From: RPQJ01 sp963823535
GTDB taxonomy: Bacteria; Pseudomonadota; Gammaproteobacteria; Steroidobacterales; Steroidobacteraceae
DNA length: 64,000 bases
NCBI GenBank assembly: GCA_963823535.1
Contig: CAWGLZ010000006.1
Location: 806,001 to 870,000, forward strand
Reading direction: 5' to 3'
Shown here: piece after piece, positions 28,345 to 39,527 of the stretch
How positions within the stretch are numbered: position 1 is the first letter of the stretch
Layout of the letters: every line of letters begins with the position of its first letter
The notes under the pieces: generated by a model
What the model was told of the DNA's origin: nothing
Databases searched by the model: none
The model's input: the letters and a program-made list of their open reading frames with translations, nothing else
Position numbers and translations under genes: made by a program

Positions 28345-28611
28345 CTACTCGAACGAGCACATGCCGGCGCCGCAGGCGGGCGTACCACAGGGCCCGGTGT
28401 CACAGGGGCGCTCGTGACTGGCGCCGAGCGAGCCGGTGATCACGTTCCCGCCCGTAATGAGGCGCTCGACCCGGGTCTTGCCCGGCGTGCCGTCCAGCGG
28501 CAGCCCGGCCCGGCGACACAGTTCGCCCCAGTTGGTGACCCGCTCCGCCATCTTGTGGCTGACTTCGACGACGCGGCCGTTGGCGGGACAGAGGTAGTCG
28601 TAGGTTGGCAT
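28345..28611 (-). CDS. FmdB-family-like small cysteine-rich protein
   Basis: The 88-residue protein starts MPTYDYLC, the typical FmdB-type beginning. The second cysteine of the expected CxxC knuckle is replaced (CPANGR), so a canonical zinc ribbon cannot form from these residues alone. The C-terminus is rich in cysteine (CDTGPCGTPACGAGMC) and could bind metal. Function is unknown in most bacteria. It lies 55 bp upstream of rimO on the same strand and may share its transcript. Confidence 0.75.
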   Translation of the reverse strand: MPTYDYLCPANGRVVEVSHKMAERVTNWGELCRRAGLPLDGTPGKTRVERLITGGNVITGSLGASHERPCDTGPCGTPACGAGMCSFE

Positions 28612-28772
28612 GGGTCGGGGGCAGGGTTGCGGAACAGGAACGCCATTCTAGCGTTTCGGCGGACGCCGTGATCCGCCGGGGGCGCGGGTGCCTCGCACAG
28701 GATCCCCGGCGCGTGCAGGGACAGAACCCGGCCCGGTCCGCAAGTCACCACAGGCGATATTCATCCACGAGT

Positions 28773-28826
28773 TCGATAGATACCATCCAATTAATAGACT
28801 TTCATATCGACAGAGTCGGTTATATG
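28773..28826 (+). promoter_or_regulatory. AT-rich promoter region with inverted repeat upstream of pirin
   Basis: TCGATA (28773-28778) and TATCGA (28805-28810) form an inverted repeat around an AT-rich core (CCAATTAATAG). A TATATG -10-like box follows at 28821-28826, 27 bp before the pirin start. The layout resembles a LysR-type activator site overlapping a weak promoter, but no LysR gene is adjacent. Confidence 0.35.
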
Positions 28827-28852
28827 GTGAGCTCCTGAGCAGGAGGTGCCAC

Positions 28853-29560
28853 ATGTCCGAGATTCGACGCGGCAGTAATCGCGGCTATGCCGACCACGGT
28901 TGGCTCAAGTCCTACCATTCGTTCTCCTTCGCCGATTACTTCGATCCGGACCACGTCGAGTTCGGTCCACTGCGGGTCATCAACGAGGATCGCGTGGTGC
29001 CGGGAGCCGGCTTCGGGACGCATGGGCACCGGGACATGGAGATCATCAGCTACGTGCTCGAGGGCGAACTCGCGCACCAGGACTCGACCGGCAACCGCTC
29101 CGTCATCCGGCCGGGCGACGTACAGCGCATGAGCGCGGGGCGCGGCGTGATGCACAGCGAGTTCAATCATTCGCACGCCAAGCCCGTGCATTTCCTGCAG
29201 ATCTGGATCCAGCCCGACGTTCGCGGGATCGCGCCGGAGTACGAGCAGACGCGTTTCGAGCCCGCGGAGAAGCGTGGCCGGCTGCGCCTGATCGCCTCGC
29301 CCGACGGAGCGGAGGGCTCGGTGCGCATCCACCAGGATGCGCGCGTGTACGCGGGCCTGTTCGACGGTGCAGAACACAGCGAGCTCAACGCAAAACCAGG
29401 TCGCCGCCTCTACGTGCACGTTGCGCGCGGCAAGCTCGTGGCGAACGGCGAGGCCCTCGATGCCGGCGACGCGCTCAAGCTCACGCAGGTCACGGCGCTC
29501 AGCCTGACCCACGGCACCGGGGCGGAAGTGCTGGTCTTCGACCTGCCGGGCGACGACTGA
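28853..29560 (+). CDS. Pirin family protein (YhaK-like bicupin)
   Basis: The 235-residue protein has the pirin start IRRGSNRGYADHGWLKSYHS and the metal-binding cupin motif GTHGHRDMEIISYVLEG, with later ligands around GVMHSEFNHS. Some pirins oxidise quercetin; the natural substrate here is unknown. The ATG at 28853 has a strong AGGAGG site. A GST and an SDR gene follow on the same strand. Confidence 0.92.
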   Translation: MSEIRRGSNRGYADHGWLKSYHSFSFADYFDPDHVEFGPLRVINEDRVVPGAGFGTHGHRDMEIISYVLEGELAHQDSTGNRSVIRPGDVQRMSAGRGVMHSEFNHSHAKPVHFLQIWIQPDVRGIAPEYEQTRFEPAEKRGRLRLIASPDGAEGSVRIHQDARVYAGLFDGAEHSELNAKPGRRLYVHVARGKLVANGEALDAGDALKLTQVTALSLTHGTGAEVLVFDLPGDD

Positions 29561-29610
29561 TCGCGTGGGATATGCTCGCGGCGCGATTCACGCCCGGGAA
29601 GCCTCGCCTC

Positions 29611-30246
29611 GTGTACACGCTCTACTATTCCCCCGGCACCGCCAGCCTGGCCGTGCACCTCGCGCTGCTCGAGATCGGGGTTCCGCACCGCCTCGAAAAG
29701 GTGGACTTCGCCGTCGACGCGCAGCACCGTCCTGAGTACCTGCGCCTCAATCCGCGCGGCCAGGTGCCGACGCTGCTCATCGACGGCGTGCCGTACTTCG
29801 AGTCCGCCGCGTTGATCATGGTCCTGGCGGAGCGGCACCCGGAGGCGCGGCTCGCGCCGGCGCCCGGCAGCGAGCGCCGCGCCGCGTGGTACCAGTGGAT
29901 GGCGTTCCTGGCGAGCGCGCTCGGGCCCGCTTTTCGACTGTGGTTCTACCCGTCGGACCTCGGTTCGGACGCGCATCCACCCGCCGTACGGCAGGCGCTG
30001 CAGCAGAAGATCGAGTCGGCGTGGGCGCTCGTGGATGCGCAGCTCGCCGCGCACGGCCCCTACCTGCTCGGTGCGGAGGTTTCAGGCGTCGACCTGCTCG
30101 CCCTCATGTACATGCGCTGGTCGCGCAACATGCCGCGGCCGGCCACGGCGTGGCCCGCGCTGCGGGAGTACGCGGCGCTGATGCGTTCGCGACCGAGCTG
30201 GCAGCGGCTGTGCGAGATCGAGGGGCTGACGGACTGGGTGGTCTAG
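29611..30246 (+). CDS. Glutathione S-transferase family protein
   Basis: With the GTG start at 29611 the 211-residue protein begins MYTLYYSPGTASLAVHLALL, the usual GST beta1-alpha1. The thioredoxin-like N-domain contains the cis-proline motif RGQVPTLLIDG and ESAALIMVLAE; an all-helical C-domain follows. An in-frame ATG at 29572 is an alternative start, but it lies in a TATGCT hexamer that could itself be a -10 box, and GGGAAG precedes the GTG. Substrate unknown. It follows pirin by 50 bp. Confidence 0.88.
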   Translation: MYTLYYSPGTASLAVHLALLEIGVPHRLEKVDFAVDAQHRPEYLRLNPRGQVPTLLIDGVPYFESAALIMVLAERHPEARLAPAPGSERRAAWYQWMAFLASALGPAFRLWFYPSDLGSDAHPPAVRQALQQKIESAWALVDAQLAAHGPYLLGAEVSGVDLLALMYMRWSRNMPRPATAWPALREYAALMRSRPSWQRLCEIEGLTDWVV

Positions 30247-30264
30247 TCACCGCAGGAGGAAACG

Positions 30265-31026
30265 ATGGACCTGAAACTCACGGGCAAGCGTTGCATCATC
30301 CTCGGCGCCAGTCGGGGAATCGGGCACGCGATCGCACGCGCACTTGCAGTCGAAGGTGCCCTGCTCGCCATCTGCGGCCGCGATCCGGCCTCGCTGGCGC
30401 AGGCGGCCGATGATCTGCGCGCGATGGGTTCGCAGGTCCACGCAGCCACCTGCGACGTGGCCGATCCCGTTGCGCTCGCCGCCTTCCTCGAAGACGCACG
30501 AGCCGCCATCGGCGGCGTGGACGTGCTGGTGCACAATGCCTCCGCACTCGCCGTCGGCGCCGACATCGCCGCCTGGGAGAGCAGCCTGCGGGTGGACCTG
30601 ATGGCTGCGGTGCACGCCAGCGACTGCGTGATTCCGTGGATGGAGGCGTCGGGCGGCGGCAGCATCCTGCTGGTGTCGTCGATCTCCGGGCTCGAGGCCA
30701 GCCCGATGACCGATTTCGCCTACTCGACCGTCAAGGCAGCGCTCATCGCATATGCCAAGAAGCTGGCGATCGCCAGTGCCGCCCGTGGAATTCGCGTGAA
30801 CGCGATCGCGCCCGGATCCATCGAGTTCGCGGGCGGGACGTGGGCGCAGGTGAAGGAACACCAGCCCGCGCTGTACGAGCGCGTGCGCGCGTCGATCCCT
30901 TCGGGTCGGCTCGGCACGCCGGAGGAGGTTGCCGATGTGACGGTGTTCCTCTGCTCCCCTCGGGCCGGCTGGATCACGGGTGAATGCGTGGCGGTGGATG
31001 GCGGGCAGCACAAGGCCATGCGCTGA
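30265..31026 (+). CDS. SDR family oxidoreductase
   Basis: The 253-residue protein has the classical short-chain dehydrogenase motifs: cofactor loop GASRGIGHAIA, VHNAS, catalytic Ser in LLVSSISG, YSTVK with Tyr and Lys, and the C-terminal WITGECVAVDGG. Acidic and small residues after beta2 (CGRDPAS) leave NAD versus NADP undecided. A GGAGGAAACG ribosome-binding site precedes the ATG, 18 bp after the GST stop. Substrate unknown. Confidence 0.92.
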   Translation: MDLKLTGKRCIILGASRGIGHAIARALAVEGALLAICGRDPASLAQAADDLRAMGSQVHAATCDVADPVALAAFLEDARAAIGGVDVLVHNASALAVGADIAAWESSLRVDLMAAVHASDCVIPWMEASGGGSILLVSSISGLEASPMTDFAYSTVKAALIAYAKKLAIASAARGIRVNAIAPGSIEFAGGTWAQVKEHQPALYERVRASIPSGRLGTPEEVADVTVFLCSPRAGWITGECVAVDGGQHKAMR

Positions 31027-31043
31027 GGTCACGGCCACCGACG

Positions 31044-32492
31044 CTAGAGTCGGATCTTCCGCCATCCGTTCGACCGCCAGCGCAGGTACAGCGCCCCGCT
31101 CAGCAGCACGACGTAGGCGAGCAGTCCCAGCCAGCCGCCGACCGCGCCGAGCCCGAACTGCGGCAGTCCGTCGAACCATCCCTCGCCCGGCGCGAACGTC
31201 AGCATGTGTGCGAGCGGCACGAACACGCCCCAGGACAGCAGCAGGAAGATCACGGCCGGGACACGCACGTCGCCGGCGCCCCGCAGAGCGAATCCCGAGG
31301 CCAGCTGCAGGCCGTCGAAGAGCTGGTAGCCGGCGGCAACCCACAGCAACACGACCCCGAGCTGCACGACCTGCGCCGCCTGCGGGTCGCCCGCGTTCAC
31401 GAACACCGGCATCACCCACGGCCCGAGCGCGGCGACCAGCACGCCGATCGCGCCCATGTAACCCATTGTGATCCCGATGACCGAGTTCCCCAGTTCACGG
31501 GCCCAGTCGCGATCGCCGGCACCGATGGCCTGGCCGACGAGCGTAGTGCCGGCCAGCGCAAGGCCGACGCCTGGCATGTAGGCGATCGACGTGAGCATCA
31601 CCACGATCTGGGTGGTCGCGCCGTCGACCTCCCCGAGCCGAACCTGCATGAGGGAGAACAACGCCATTCCGAAGAGATCGGCCGCGTACATCGCGCCCAT
31701 CGGCAGGCCGAGCCTGAACTCGCGCCACAGGTTCGCCGCATCGGGTCGCCAGGTGAGATGAGTCTTGTAGGTCAGGCGCAGGTCCGGCCGCAGAAAGACC
31801 AGAAGGGAAAAGCCCAGGCCGCACAACATGCTGGCGTTCGTTGCCCAGGCGGCGCCTGCGATGCCCCAGCCGAGCTCGAAGATGAAGACCTGGTTCAGGA
31901 CGGCGTTCACGCCTCCGACGAGCGCCGTCGTCATGACGGTGACGCGCGGGCGGGAGATGCCGTTGAAGAAGCCGAGTACGGCCCACAGCGCCACGCCGAT
32001 GGGTGCACCCAGCATCCGCGGGCCCCAGTAGTCGAGCGCGTGAGCCTGCACGCCCGTGTCGAGACCGAACGGTGCGAGGACCGAGTCACCGAACCACGCG
32101 AGCGCAGCGAAGGCCGGCAGGATGAGTACGGAGCCCCACAGCGCCACCCACGTTGAATGACTGGCCCGCCAGCGGCGGCGGCTGCCTTCGGCCTGTGCGA
32201 CGAAGGTCTGTACCGCCAGGCCCACGCCACCCAGCAGCATGACGAAGAAGAACACGAGCCAGAAGATCGCGGCCATGCCGGCCATGGCCGTCGTCGAGAT
32301 GTGACCGACGAACCACGTGTCCGTCAGGCTGATCACGGCCTGCAGGCTGCTGTTCACCATGAGTGGGACTGCCAGCGCCGTGATCGCGCGGTAGTCGATG
32401 CGCGCGCGGCCGTCGGCGTCGAAGCGCCGGGCCGGCAAGGGTCGGTCCGGGCGCGGATTGCTGCTGGCAGGCGTCGAAGTCGTGTCGGTCAT
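31044..32492 (-). CDS. MATE family efflux transporter
   Basis: The 482-residue protein has about 12 membrane helices and the MATE signatures ALAVPLMVNSSLQAVISLTD near residue 35 and FVGHISTTAMAGMAA. It would export cationic drugs or metabolites by Na+ or H+ antiport. The start at 32492 (MTDTTSTPAS) is chosen because the much longer open frame upstream has no homology and overlaps the divergent MscS-like gene. It converges on the SDR gene with a 17-bp gap. Confidence 0.93.
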   Translation of the reverse strand: MTDTTSTPASSNPRPDRPLPARRFDADGRARIDYRAITALAVPLMVNSSLQAVISLTDTWFVGHISTTAMAGMAAIFWLVFFFVMLLGGVGLAVQTFVAQAEGSRRRWRASHSTWVALWGSVLILPAFAALAWFGDSVLAPFGLDTGVQAHALDYWGPRMLGAPIGVALWAVLGFFNGISRPRVTVMTTALVGGVNAVLNQVFIFELGWGIAGAAWATNASMLCGLGFSLLVFLRPDLRLTYKTHLTWRPDAANLWREFRLGLPMGAMYAADLFGMALFSLMQVRLGEVDGATTQIVVMLTSIAYMPGVGLALAGTTLVGQAIGAGDRDWARELGNSVIGITMGYMGAIGVLVAALGPWVMPVFVNAGDPQAAQVVQLGVVLLWVAAGYQLFDGLQLASGFALRGAGDVRVPAVIFLLLSWGVFVPLAHMLTFAPGEGWFDGLPQFGLGAVGGWLGLLAYVVLLSGALYLRWRSNGWRKIRL

Positions 32493-32657
32493 GACGCGGA
32501 CCTCAGCGTCGCATGCAGTGGTGAACGCTGCCGGCGGGTGGGCGGGCCGGCATTCTGCCAGATCTGCGGGCGGGTGCCGTTGATCGACAGTGGGAGCGGC
32601 TCCCGACTGGTGCGACAATCCGCGTCTTCCCGCGGTTCCGCGCGGATCGGAGCATTC

Positions 32658-35114
32658 ATGCATCGTCGAATCGGATTCATCGCTGGCGTCGCCTGGCTGC
32701 TGGCGTCCCTCGGTCCGTCCGCGGTCCACGCACAGCAGGCTCCCAGCCCATCGCCCCCGAAGACCGGTCCCGAGGTCGTCGCCCAGGCAGCGATCGCGAT
32801 CCGCGCGGATGCGGACGGGCGTTTCGCCCGGGACGTCATCGAGCGCTCCAAGGGCAGCGACCCGACGGAGCTGCTCGAGCCCCGGCTGGAGTCCCTCGAC
32901 CAGTCGGTGCGCAAGCAGAGTGAGCTGTTCAAGCGCGACGACCTCAAGCTGCTGCCGGTCGTCCGGCTCGAGAGCCTCGAGCGGCACTGGAATTTCTATC
33001 GCAGGCAGTTCGATGCCTGGCGCAACGAGCTCAGGGCGGCCACTGCGCAGTATTCCGAGGACGCTGCCGAGCTCGCCAGACGACGCGCCAACTGGGAAGT
33101 CACCCGCGAGGCGGCGGCGGTCGGCGGCATAGCGCCGGCGCTCGCCGATCGCGTCCGCTCGGTGCTGGCGGAATTGTCGCTGGCCGAACAGGCCGTGTCG
33201 GGACCGCTCGAGAAGCAGATCAGCCTGAGCCGTCGAGCCAATGCCGTCGAGGCGAGCATCGCGGCGGGCCAGAAGGCGGTGGCCGCCGCGATCGCCTACA
33301 ACGACAGCCGGCTGACCCGTATCGACGCGCCGCCGCTCTGGCGGCTCGACCGGCATCCCGAGGCGGTGGATACGGAACTGGACTCGCTGAGGACCGGGCT
33401 GGGGATCGAGCTGCGCTTCCTCAAGGAGTACAACGCGGCGAACAGCGTCTTGCAGCGGGCCTACAACTGGTTCGAGCTGGCGCTGCTGCCCTTCCTGGTC
33501 TGGCTCAGTTTCCGGAGCCGCAAGGTCGTCTCGGACGACCCCGAGATCCAGGCCTCGACGCGCGTCCTGCGTCGACCGATCTCGTCGTGGCTGCTGCTCG
33601 CCATGATGGGCGTGCTGATCGTCGAGCCCGACGCACCGTTCATCCTGCACCAGATCGCGATGCTGGTTGCCGTGGTGCCGGTGTTACGGTTGCTGCCGCC
33701 GCGGGTCTACGCGGTTCTCGGCCCCTGGCCGTACGTCGCCACCGGCCTCTACCTGCTGAACCTGCTCAGCTTCCTGTTCCTCGGGAACTCGTTCCTCCAC
33801 CGCAGCTATCTGCTGTTCGTCACGCTGCTCACGATCGTGACCATTCTCTGGCTGCTCTGGCGATCGCGGAGCCGGGCGGAGGCATCGGGGCCCTCGGGTG
33901 CGATGCGTGTGGTTCGCGCCGCCGCCTGGATCGGCATCCTGGTGCTCACCGTTGCCGCCGTGGCCAACGTGATCGGCAACGTCACGCTCGCCGAGACGCT
34001 CACCAGTGCCCTGCTCGACAGCGCCTACATGGGTCTCGTGCTCTACGCGGGCGTCACCGTGTTCGCCTCGGTGGTCCGCCTCCTGCTCGCCCGGCGCGCG
34101 GTGTCCCGGTTCCGCATCGTGACCCAGCGCGCGGGGCCGCTGCTGCACAGCGTGACGAAGCTGTTCGGCGTAGCGGCAGGCATCGCGTGGATCATCATCA
34201 TCATGAACCAGTTCCGGGTGTTCCGGCCCGTGTACGACGCGGTCAGGGCCGTGCTGTCCCATCCACTCAAGTTCGGGCAGATCTCGCTCACGCTCGGGGG
34301 CGTGGCGCTGTTCGTGTTCTCGGTGTTCCTGGCCTTCTGGGTGGCGAAGACAGTACGGATCATTCTGAGCGACGAGGTGCTGCCCAAGATGCCCCTGCCG
34401 CGGGGCGTGGCCAACAGCATTTCCTCACTGAGCTACTACGCACTGGTGATGGCGGGGCTGTTCGTCGCGCTCGCGGCGGCGGGCTTCGAGATGAGCCAGC
34501 TCGCGATCGTGGTGGGTGCCCTCGGCGTCGGCATCGGCTTCGGCCTGCAGAACGTCGTCAACAATTTCGTCTCGGGACTGATCCTGATGTTCGAACGTCC
34601 CATACAGCCCGGCGACGTGGTCGAGATCACGGGTACATCCGGCAAGGTGCGCGAGATCGGCATGCGCGCGACCACGCTCACGACCTTCGAGGGCGCCGAC
34701 GTCGTCGTGCCCAACGGCACGCTGCTCTCCGAAAAGCTGATCAACTGGACGCTGACGGACATGAACCGGCGCCTCGACGTGGCCGTGGGCGTGGCCTACG
34801 GAACGGATCCGGGCAAGGTGCTCGCGCTGCTGACGGAGGTGACCAAGTCGACACCGGGCGTCGCGGACGACATCGAACCGACCATTCTCTTCGTGGGGTT
34901 CGGCGCGAGCTCGCTCGACTTCGCGATCCGCGCCTGGACCCATGACTTCAGTGACTGGGTCAGGATCCGCAGCGACCTGACCGTCCGGGTGCACGACGCG
35001 ATCGTCGCCGCGGGCATCGAGATTCCCTTCCCGCAGCAGGACCTTCACCTACGCAGCGTCTCGGCGGAGGCGGGCGCGGCCCTGGCAACGCGGGGACCGC
35101 AACCGGCCGGCTGA
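32658..35114 (+). CDS. Mechanosensitive ion channel protein, MscS superfamily with large periplasmic/TM N-domain
   Basis: The 818-residue protein has a signal peptide (IGFIAGVAWLLASLGPSAVHA), a periplasmic helical region to about residue 270, then about ten membrane helices. The C-terminal MscS core begins with LGVGIGFGLQNVVNNFVSGL, the Gly/Ala-packed pore helix, followed by the beta domain (PIQPGDVVEITGTSGKVREI, VPNGTLLSEKLINWT). It should open on membrane tension to release osmolytes, like MscK or YbdG/YjeP-type channels. Its TGA overlaps the next ATG by 1 bp. Confidence 0.92.
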   Translation: MHRRIGFIAGVAWLLASLGPSAVHAQQAPSPSPPKTGPEVVAQAAIAIRADADGRFARDVIERSKGSDPTELLEPRLESLDQSVRKQSELFKRDDLKLLPVVRLESLERHWNFYRRQFDAWRNELRAATAQYSEDAAELARRRANWEVTREAAAVGGIAPALADRVRSVLAELSLAEQAVSGPLEKQISLSRRANAVEASIAAGQKAVAAAIAYNDSRLTRIDAPPLWRLDRHPEAVDTELDSLRTGLGIELRFLKEYNAANSVLQRAYNWFELALLPFLVWLSFRSRKVVSDDPEIQASTRVLRRPISSWLLLAMMGVLIVEPDAPFILHQIAMLVAVVPVLRLLPPRVYAVLGPWPYVATGLYLLNLLSFLFLGNSFLHRSYLLFVTLLTIVTILWLLWRSRSRAEASGPSGAMRVVRAAAWIGILVLTVAAVANVIGNVTLAETLTSALLDSAYMGLVLYAGVTVFASVVRLLLARRAVSRFRIVTQRAGPLLHSVTKLFGVAAGIAWIIIIMNQFRVFRPVYDAVRAVLSHPLKFGQISLTLGGVALFVFSVFLAFWVAKTVRIILSDEVLPKMPLPRGVANSISSLSYYALVMAGLFVALAAAGFEMSQLAIVVGALGVGIGFGLQNVVNNFVSGLILMFERPIQPGDVVEITGTSGKVREIGMRATTLTTFEGADVVVPNGTLLSEKLINWTLTDMNRRLDVAVGVAYGTDPGKVLALLTEVTKSTPGVADDIEPTILFVGFGASSLDFAIRAWTHDFSDWVRIRSDLTVRVHDAIVAAGIEIPFPQQDLHLRSVSAEAGAALATRGPQPAG

Positions 35115-35791
35115 TGCTGATCGAGCCCGAACTGCTCGGGACCGGCGCACGCATCCTCACCTCGGTCGCGTCGGGTGGAGCGCTCGCGCTGGCCGCGATC
35201 AGCGCCCCGTGGCGCGCGTGGCTGGGCGATCGGGAGCTGCAATGGGTCTGGCTCCTGAGCCTCGGGCTGCTGGTGGGCGTGTGGTCGATGAAGGCGGGGA
35301 TCACGCCCGGGTTCTCGCTGCGCTTCCTGATGGTGACGGCGCTCACGCTCATGCACGGCTGGCAGCTCGCGGTGATCGGTTGCGCCATGGTGCTCGGGGT
35401 GCTGTGCGTCGTCGGACAGGCCTCGTGGGCGAGCTTCGGCGCGGACCTGCTGTGCGTGGCCGTCGTGCCCGCGCTCTTCAGCGCCTGGCTGCACGATCAG
35501 GTCCACGCACGCCTGCCGCACAACTACTTCATCTACTTCTTCGTCACCGTGTTCCTGGGTTCCGCGCTCGCCTACAACCTCGCCGGCCTCGTGCGCCTGG
35601 GCATCCTCGCTGCCTCCGGCACGCTGGACGAAGCCCACGTCGGGGCCGAGTACTTCGCCGTCCTGCCGTTCATGAGCTTTGGCGAAGGCGTCGTGAACGG
35701 CATGGTGATGGCCATGGCCGTGGTCTACCGACCGAAGTGGGTGATGAGCTTCGACGACCGGCTGTACCTCGCGAAGCCCGGCCGCGACTAG
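35114..35791 (+). CDS. CbiM-like / COG3235-type integral membrane protein
   Basis: The 225-residue protein has six or seven hydrophobic segments. The stretch SLRFLMVTALTLMHGWQLAV and the C-terminal FMSFGEGVVNGMVMAMAV resemble the CbiM/ECF S-component-like membrane family. No ABC partner is nearby, so transport of cobalt or a vitamin cannot be claimed. Translation is probably coupled to the channel gene through a TGATG overlap at 35112-35116. It ends 3 bp from the convergent lon. Confidence 0.7.
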   Translation: MLIEPELLGTGARILTSVASGGALALAAISAPWRAWLGDRELQWVWLLSLGLLVGVWSMKAGITPGFSLRFLMVTALTLMHGWQLAVIGCAMVLGVLCVVGQASWASFGADLLCVAVVPALFSAWLHDQVHARLPHNYFIYFFVTVFLGSALAYNLAGLVRLGILAASGTLDEAHVGAEYFAVLPFMSFGEGVVNGMVMAMAVVYRPKWVMSFDDRLYLAKPGRD

Positions 35792-35794
35792 CGG

Positions 35795-38173
<2,379 letters not shown>

Positions 38174-38191
38174 CCGTTCACCTCTGCCCGG

Positions 38192-38593
38192 TCAACGCCG
38201 GGCCAGCAGCAACTGCAGGCAGCCATTCGAGAGTTCCTGTGCGACCAGTTCCCAGGCCCCGGCAGGCAGGGCGAGGCGCCGCTCGAAGCGGCCGTGCGGG
38301 ATCTCGAGTCGCTGGATCGCCGCACTGGCCAGCTGGCGGGACAGGCGGCGTTCGCCTCGCACGACCAGTTCGCCCGGGGCGAAGACGAGTTCGATGCGCT
38401 CGGCCGGGACGCCCGGCAGGGCGACCTCGACCAGGATCCGGTCCCGGTCGGCGTATACGTCGGCCGGTGGCTCCCAGCTCGCGCGCTCGGCGGCTCCGGC
38501 CAGCCGGAAGAACTGCCGCTGCAACCGCTCCGCCTGCTCGAGCAGGTCCACGGCTTCGCCCCACATCCAGGCGCCCGGATTGCGTCGTGTCAT
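38192..38593 (-). CDS. Small heat-shock protein, Hsp20/alpha-crystallin family
   Basis: The 133-residue protein has an alpha-crystallin core (PPADVYADRDRILVEVALPG, GELVVRGERR, IPHGRFERRLALP, NGCLQLLLARR). The usual C-terminal I-x-I/V anchoring motif is missing, so large oligomers may be impaired. The start at 38593 gives MTRRNPGAWMWGEA; an open frame 35 codons longer lacks homology. It likely holds unfolded clients for refolding or for Lon, whose gene follows after 18 bp. Confidence 0.88.
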   Translation of the reverse strand: MTRRNPGAWMWGEAVDLLEQAERLQRQFFRLAGAAERASWEPPADVYADRDRILVEVALPGVPAERIELVFAPGELVVRGERRLSRQLASAAIQRLEIPHGRFERRLALPAGAWELVAQELSNGCLQLLLARR

Positions 38594-38699
38594 CGGTCGT
38601 CCGTCCTGGCCATCTTGGGAGCCAGAGGTGGGGGCAGAGGTCAGTCGATGCAATGCCTCCTGGCCCGCCGCGGCGCCCAGGCCACAGATCGGCGCCACG

Positions 38700-38791
38700 C
38701 GGCGAACCGTGCATAGACAACTAAATAGATAAAGGCGCTATGATCAGACGATATTTTTAACAATATTATTCACAATTGATTGACTGTTGGC
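38700..38791. promoter_or_regulatory. AT-rich divergent promoter region between hsp20 and a methyltransferase
   Basis: About 75 bp around 38708-38780 are markedly AT-rich (runs such as GATATTTTTAACAATATTATT). This is the likely promoter region of the hsp20-lon unit on the minus strand. I could not place a convincing sigma-32 pair. Confidence 0.35.
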
Positions 38792-39463
38792 GTGCACCTG
38801 TCAAGGCCGGTGGCGAGTCTTTATGCTGCGCGGGTGCCGCGCTCCAGCCCAGAACGATTTGACGCCAGTTTCTACCGACGCTTCTATCTCGACCCCCGCA
38901 CCCGCGTGGTCACCCGTGCAGAGATGGCGCGTCGGGCCGACCTCGTCGCAGCCTTCGTCCGGCACGGCGAGCTCCGGGTTCGCACCATCCTGGACGTGGG
39001 ATGTGGGCTCGGGCTCATGCGGGCGGCCCTGCGGCGGCACTTCCCGCGGGCGCGCTACACCGGCCTCGAGCCCAGTCCCTATCTCTGCGAGCGCTACGGG
39101 TGGCAGCAGGGGTCGGCCGCCGACTTCGAGAGCCCACGACCCTTCGACCTGGTGATCTGCTACGACGTCCTGCAGTACCTCACCGCCCGCGAGGCCGCCG
39201 CGGCGCTGCGCAACCTGGCCGAGCTATGTGCAGGTGTGCTGCATTTCGGGGTACTCACGCGCGAGGACTGGGAACTGTACTGCGACCGCACCAACACCGA
39301 CCGCGACGTGCACATCCGGCCGGCGGACTGGTATCGACGCCGCCTCGCCCGCGATTTCATCAATGCGGGTTCCGGGATGTTCGTGCGACGGGGCGCCCCC
39401 GTCCACCTGTGGGAACTCGACCAGGTGGAAGTGCTGAAATCCCGCCGTCGGGGCCGAGCTTAG
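38780..39463 (+). CDS. Class I SAM-dependent methyltransferase
   Basis: The protein has the SAM-binding motif ILDVGCGLGLMRAALRRHFP, the acidic YTGLEPSPYLCERYG, and the post-motif PFDLVICYDVLQYL. The region ELYCDRTNTDRDVHIRPADW may form the substrate cap. Substrate unknown. The start is uncertain: TTG at 38780 gives 227 residues, GTGs at 38792, 38807 and 38834 are alternatives. A CTGTCA/TATGCT pair (38798-38803, 38822-38827) would start transcription right at the GTG at 38834, which would then be leaderless. Confidence 0.8.
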   Translation: MTVGVHLSRPVASLYAARVPRSSPERFDASFYRRFYLDPRTRVVTRAEMARRADLVAAFVRHGELRVRTILDVGCGLGLMRAALRRHFPRARYTGLEPSPYLCERYGWQQGSAADFESPRPFDLVICYDVLQYLTAREAAAALRNLAELCAGVLHFGVLTREDWELYCDRTNTDRDVHIRPADWYRRRLARDFINAGSGMFVRRGAPVHLWELDQVEVLKSRRRGRA

Positions 39464-39487
39464 GGCGCCCCGACCGGCGCGGGGCTG

Positions 39488-39493
39488 TACAAT
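39488..39493 (+). promoter_or_regulatory. Candidate -10 element (TACAAT) for the lipoprotein gene
   Basis: TACAAT in CTGTACAATGCGGCCC lies 34 bp before the ATG at 39528, in the same sequence context as the glmU -10 box. The -35 is not recognisable. Confidence 0.4.
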
Positions 39494-39527
39494 GCGGCCC
39501 TTTCGCGAAGTACCCCGGTCCGACCCG

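Noticed and set aside
32493..33650. Upstream extension of the MATE transporter frame
   Set aside because: The open frame continues about 386 codons upstream, but this part has no MATE homology and overlaps the signal peptide and N-domain of the divergent MscS-type gene.
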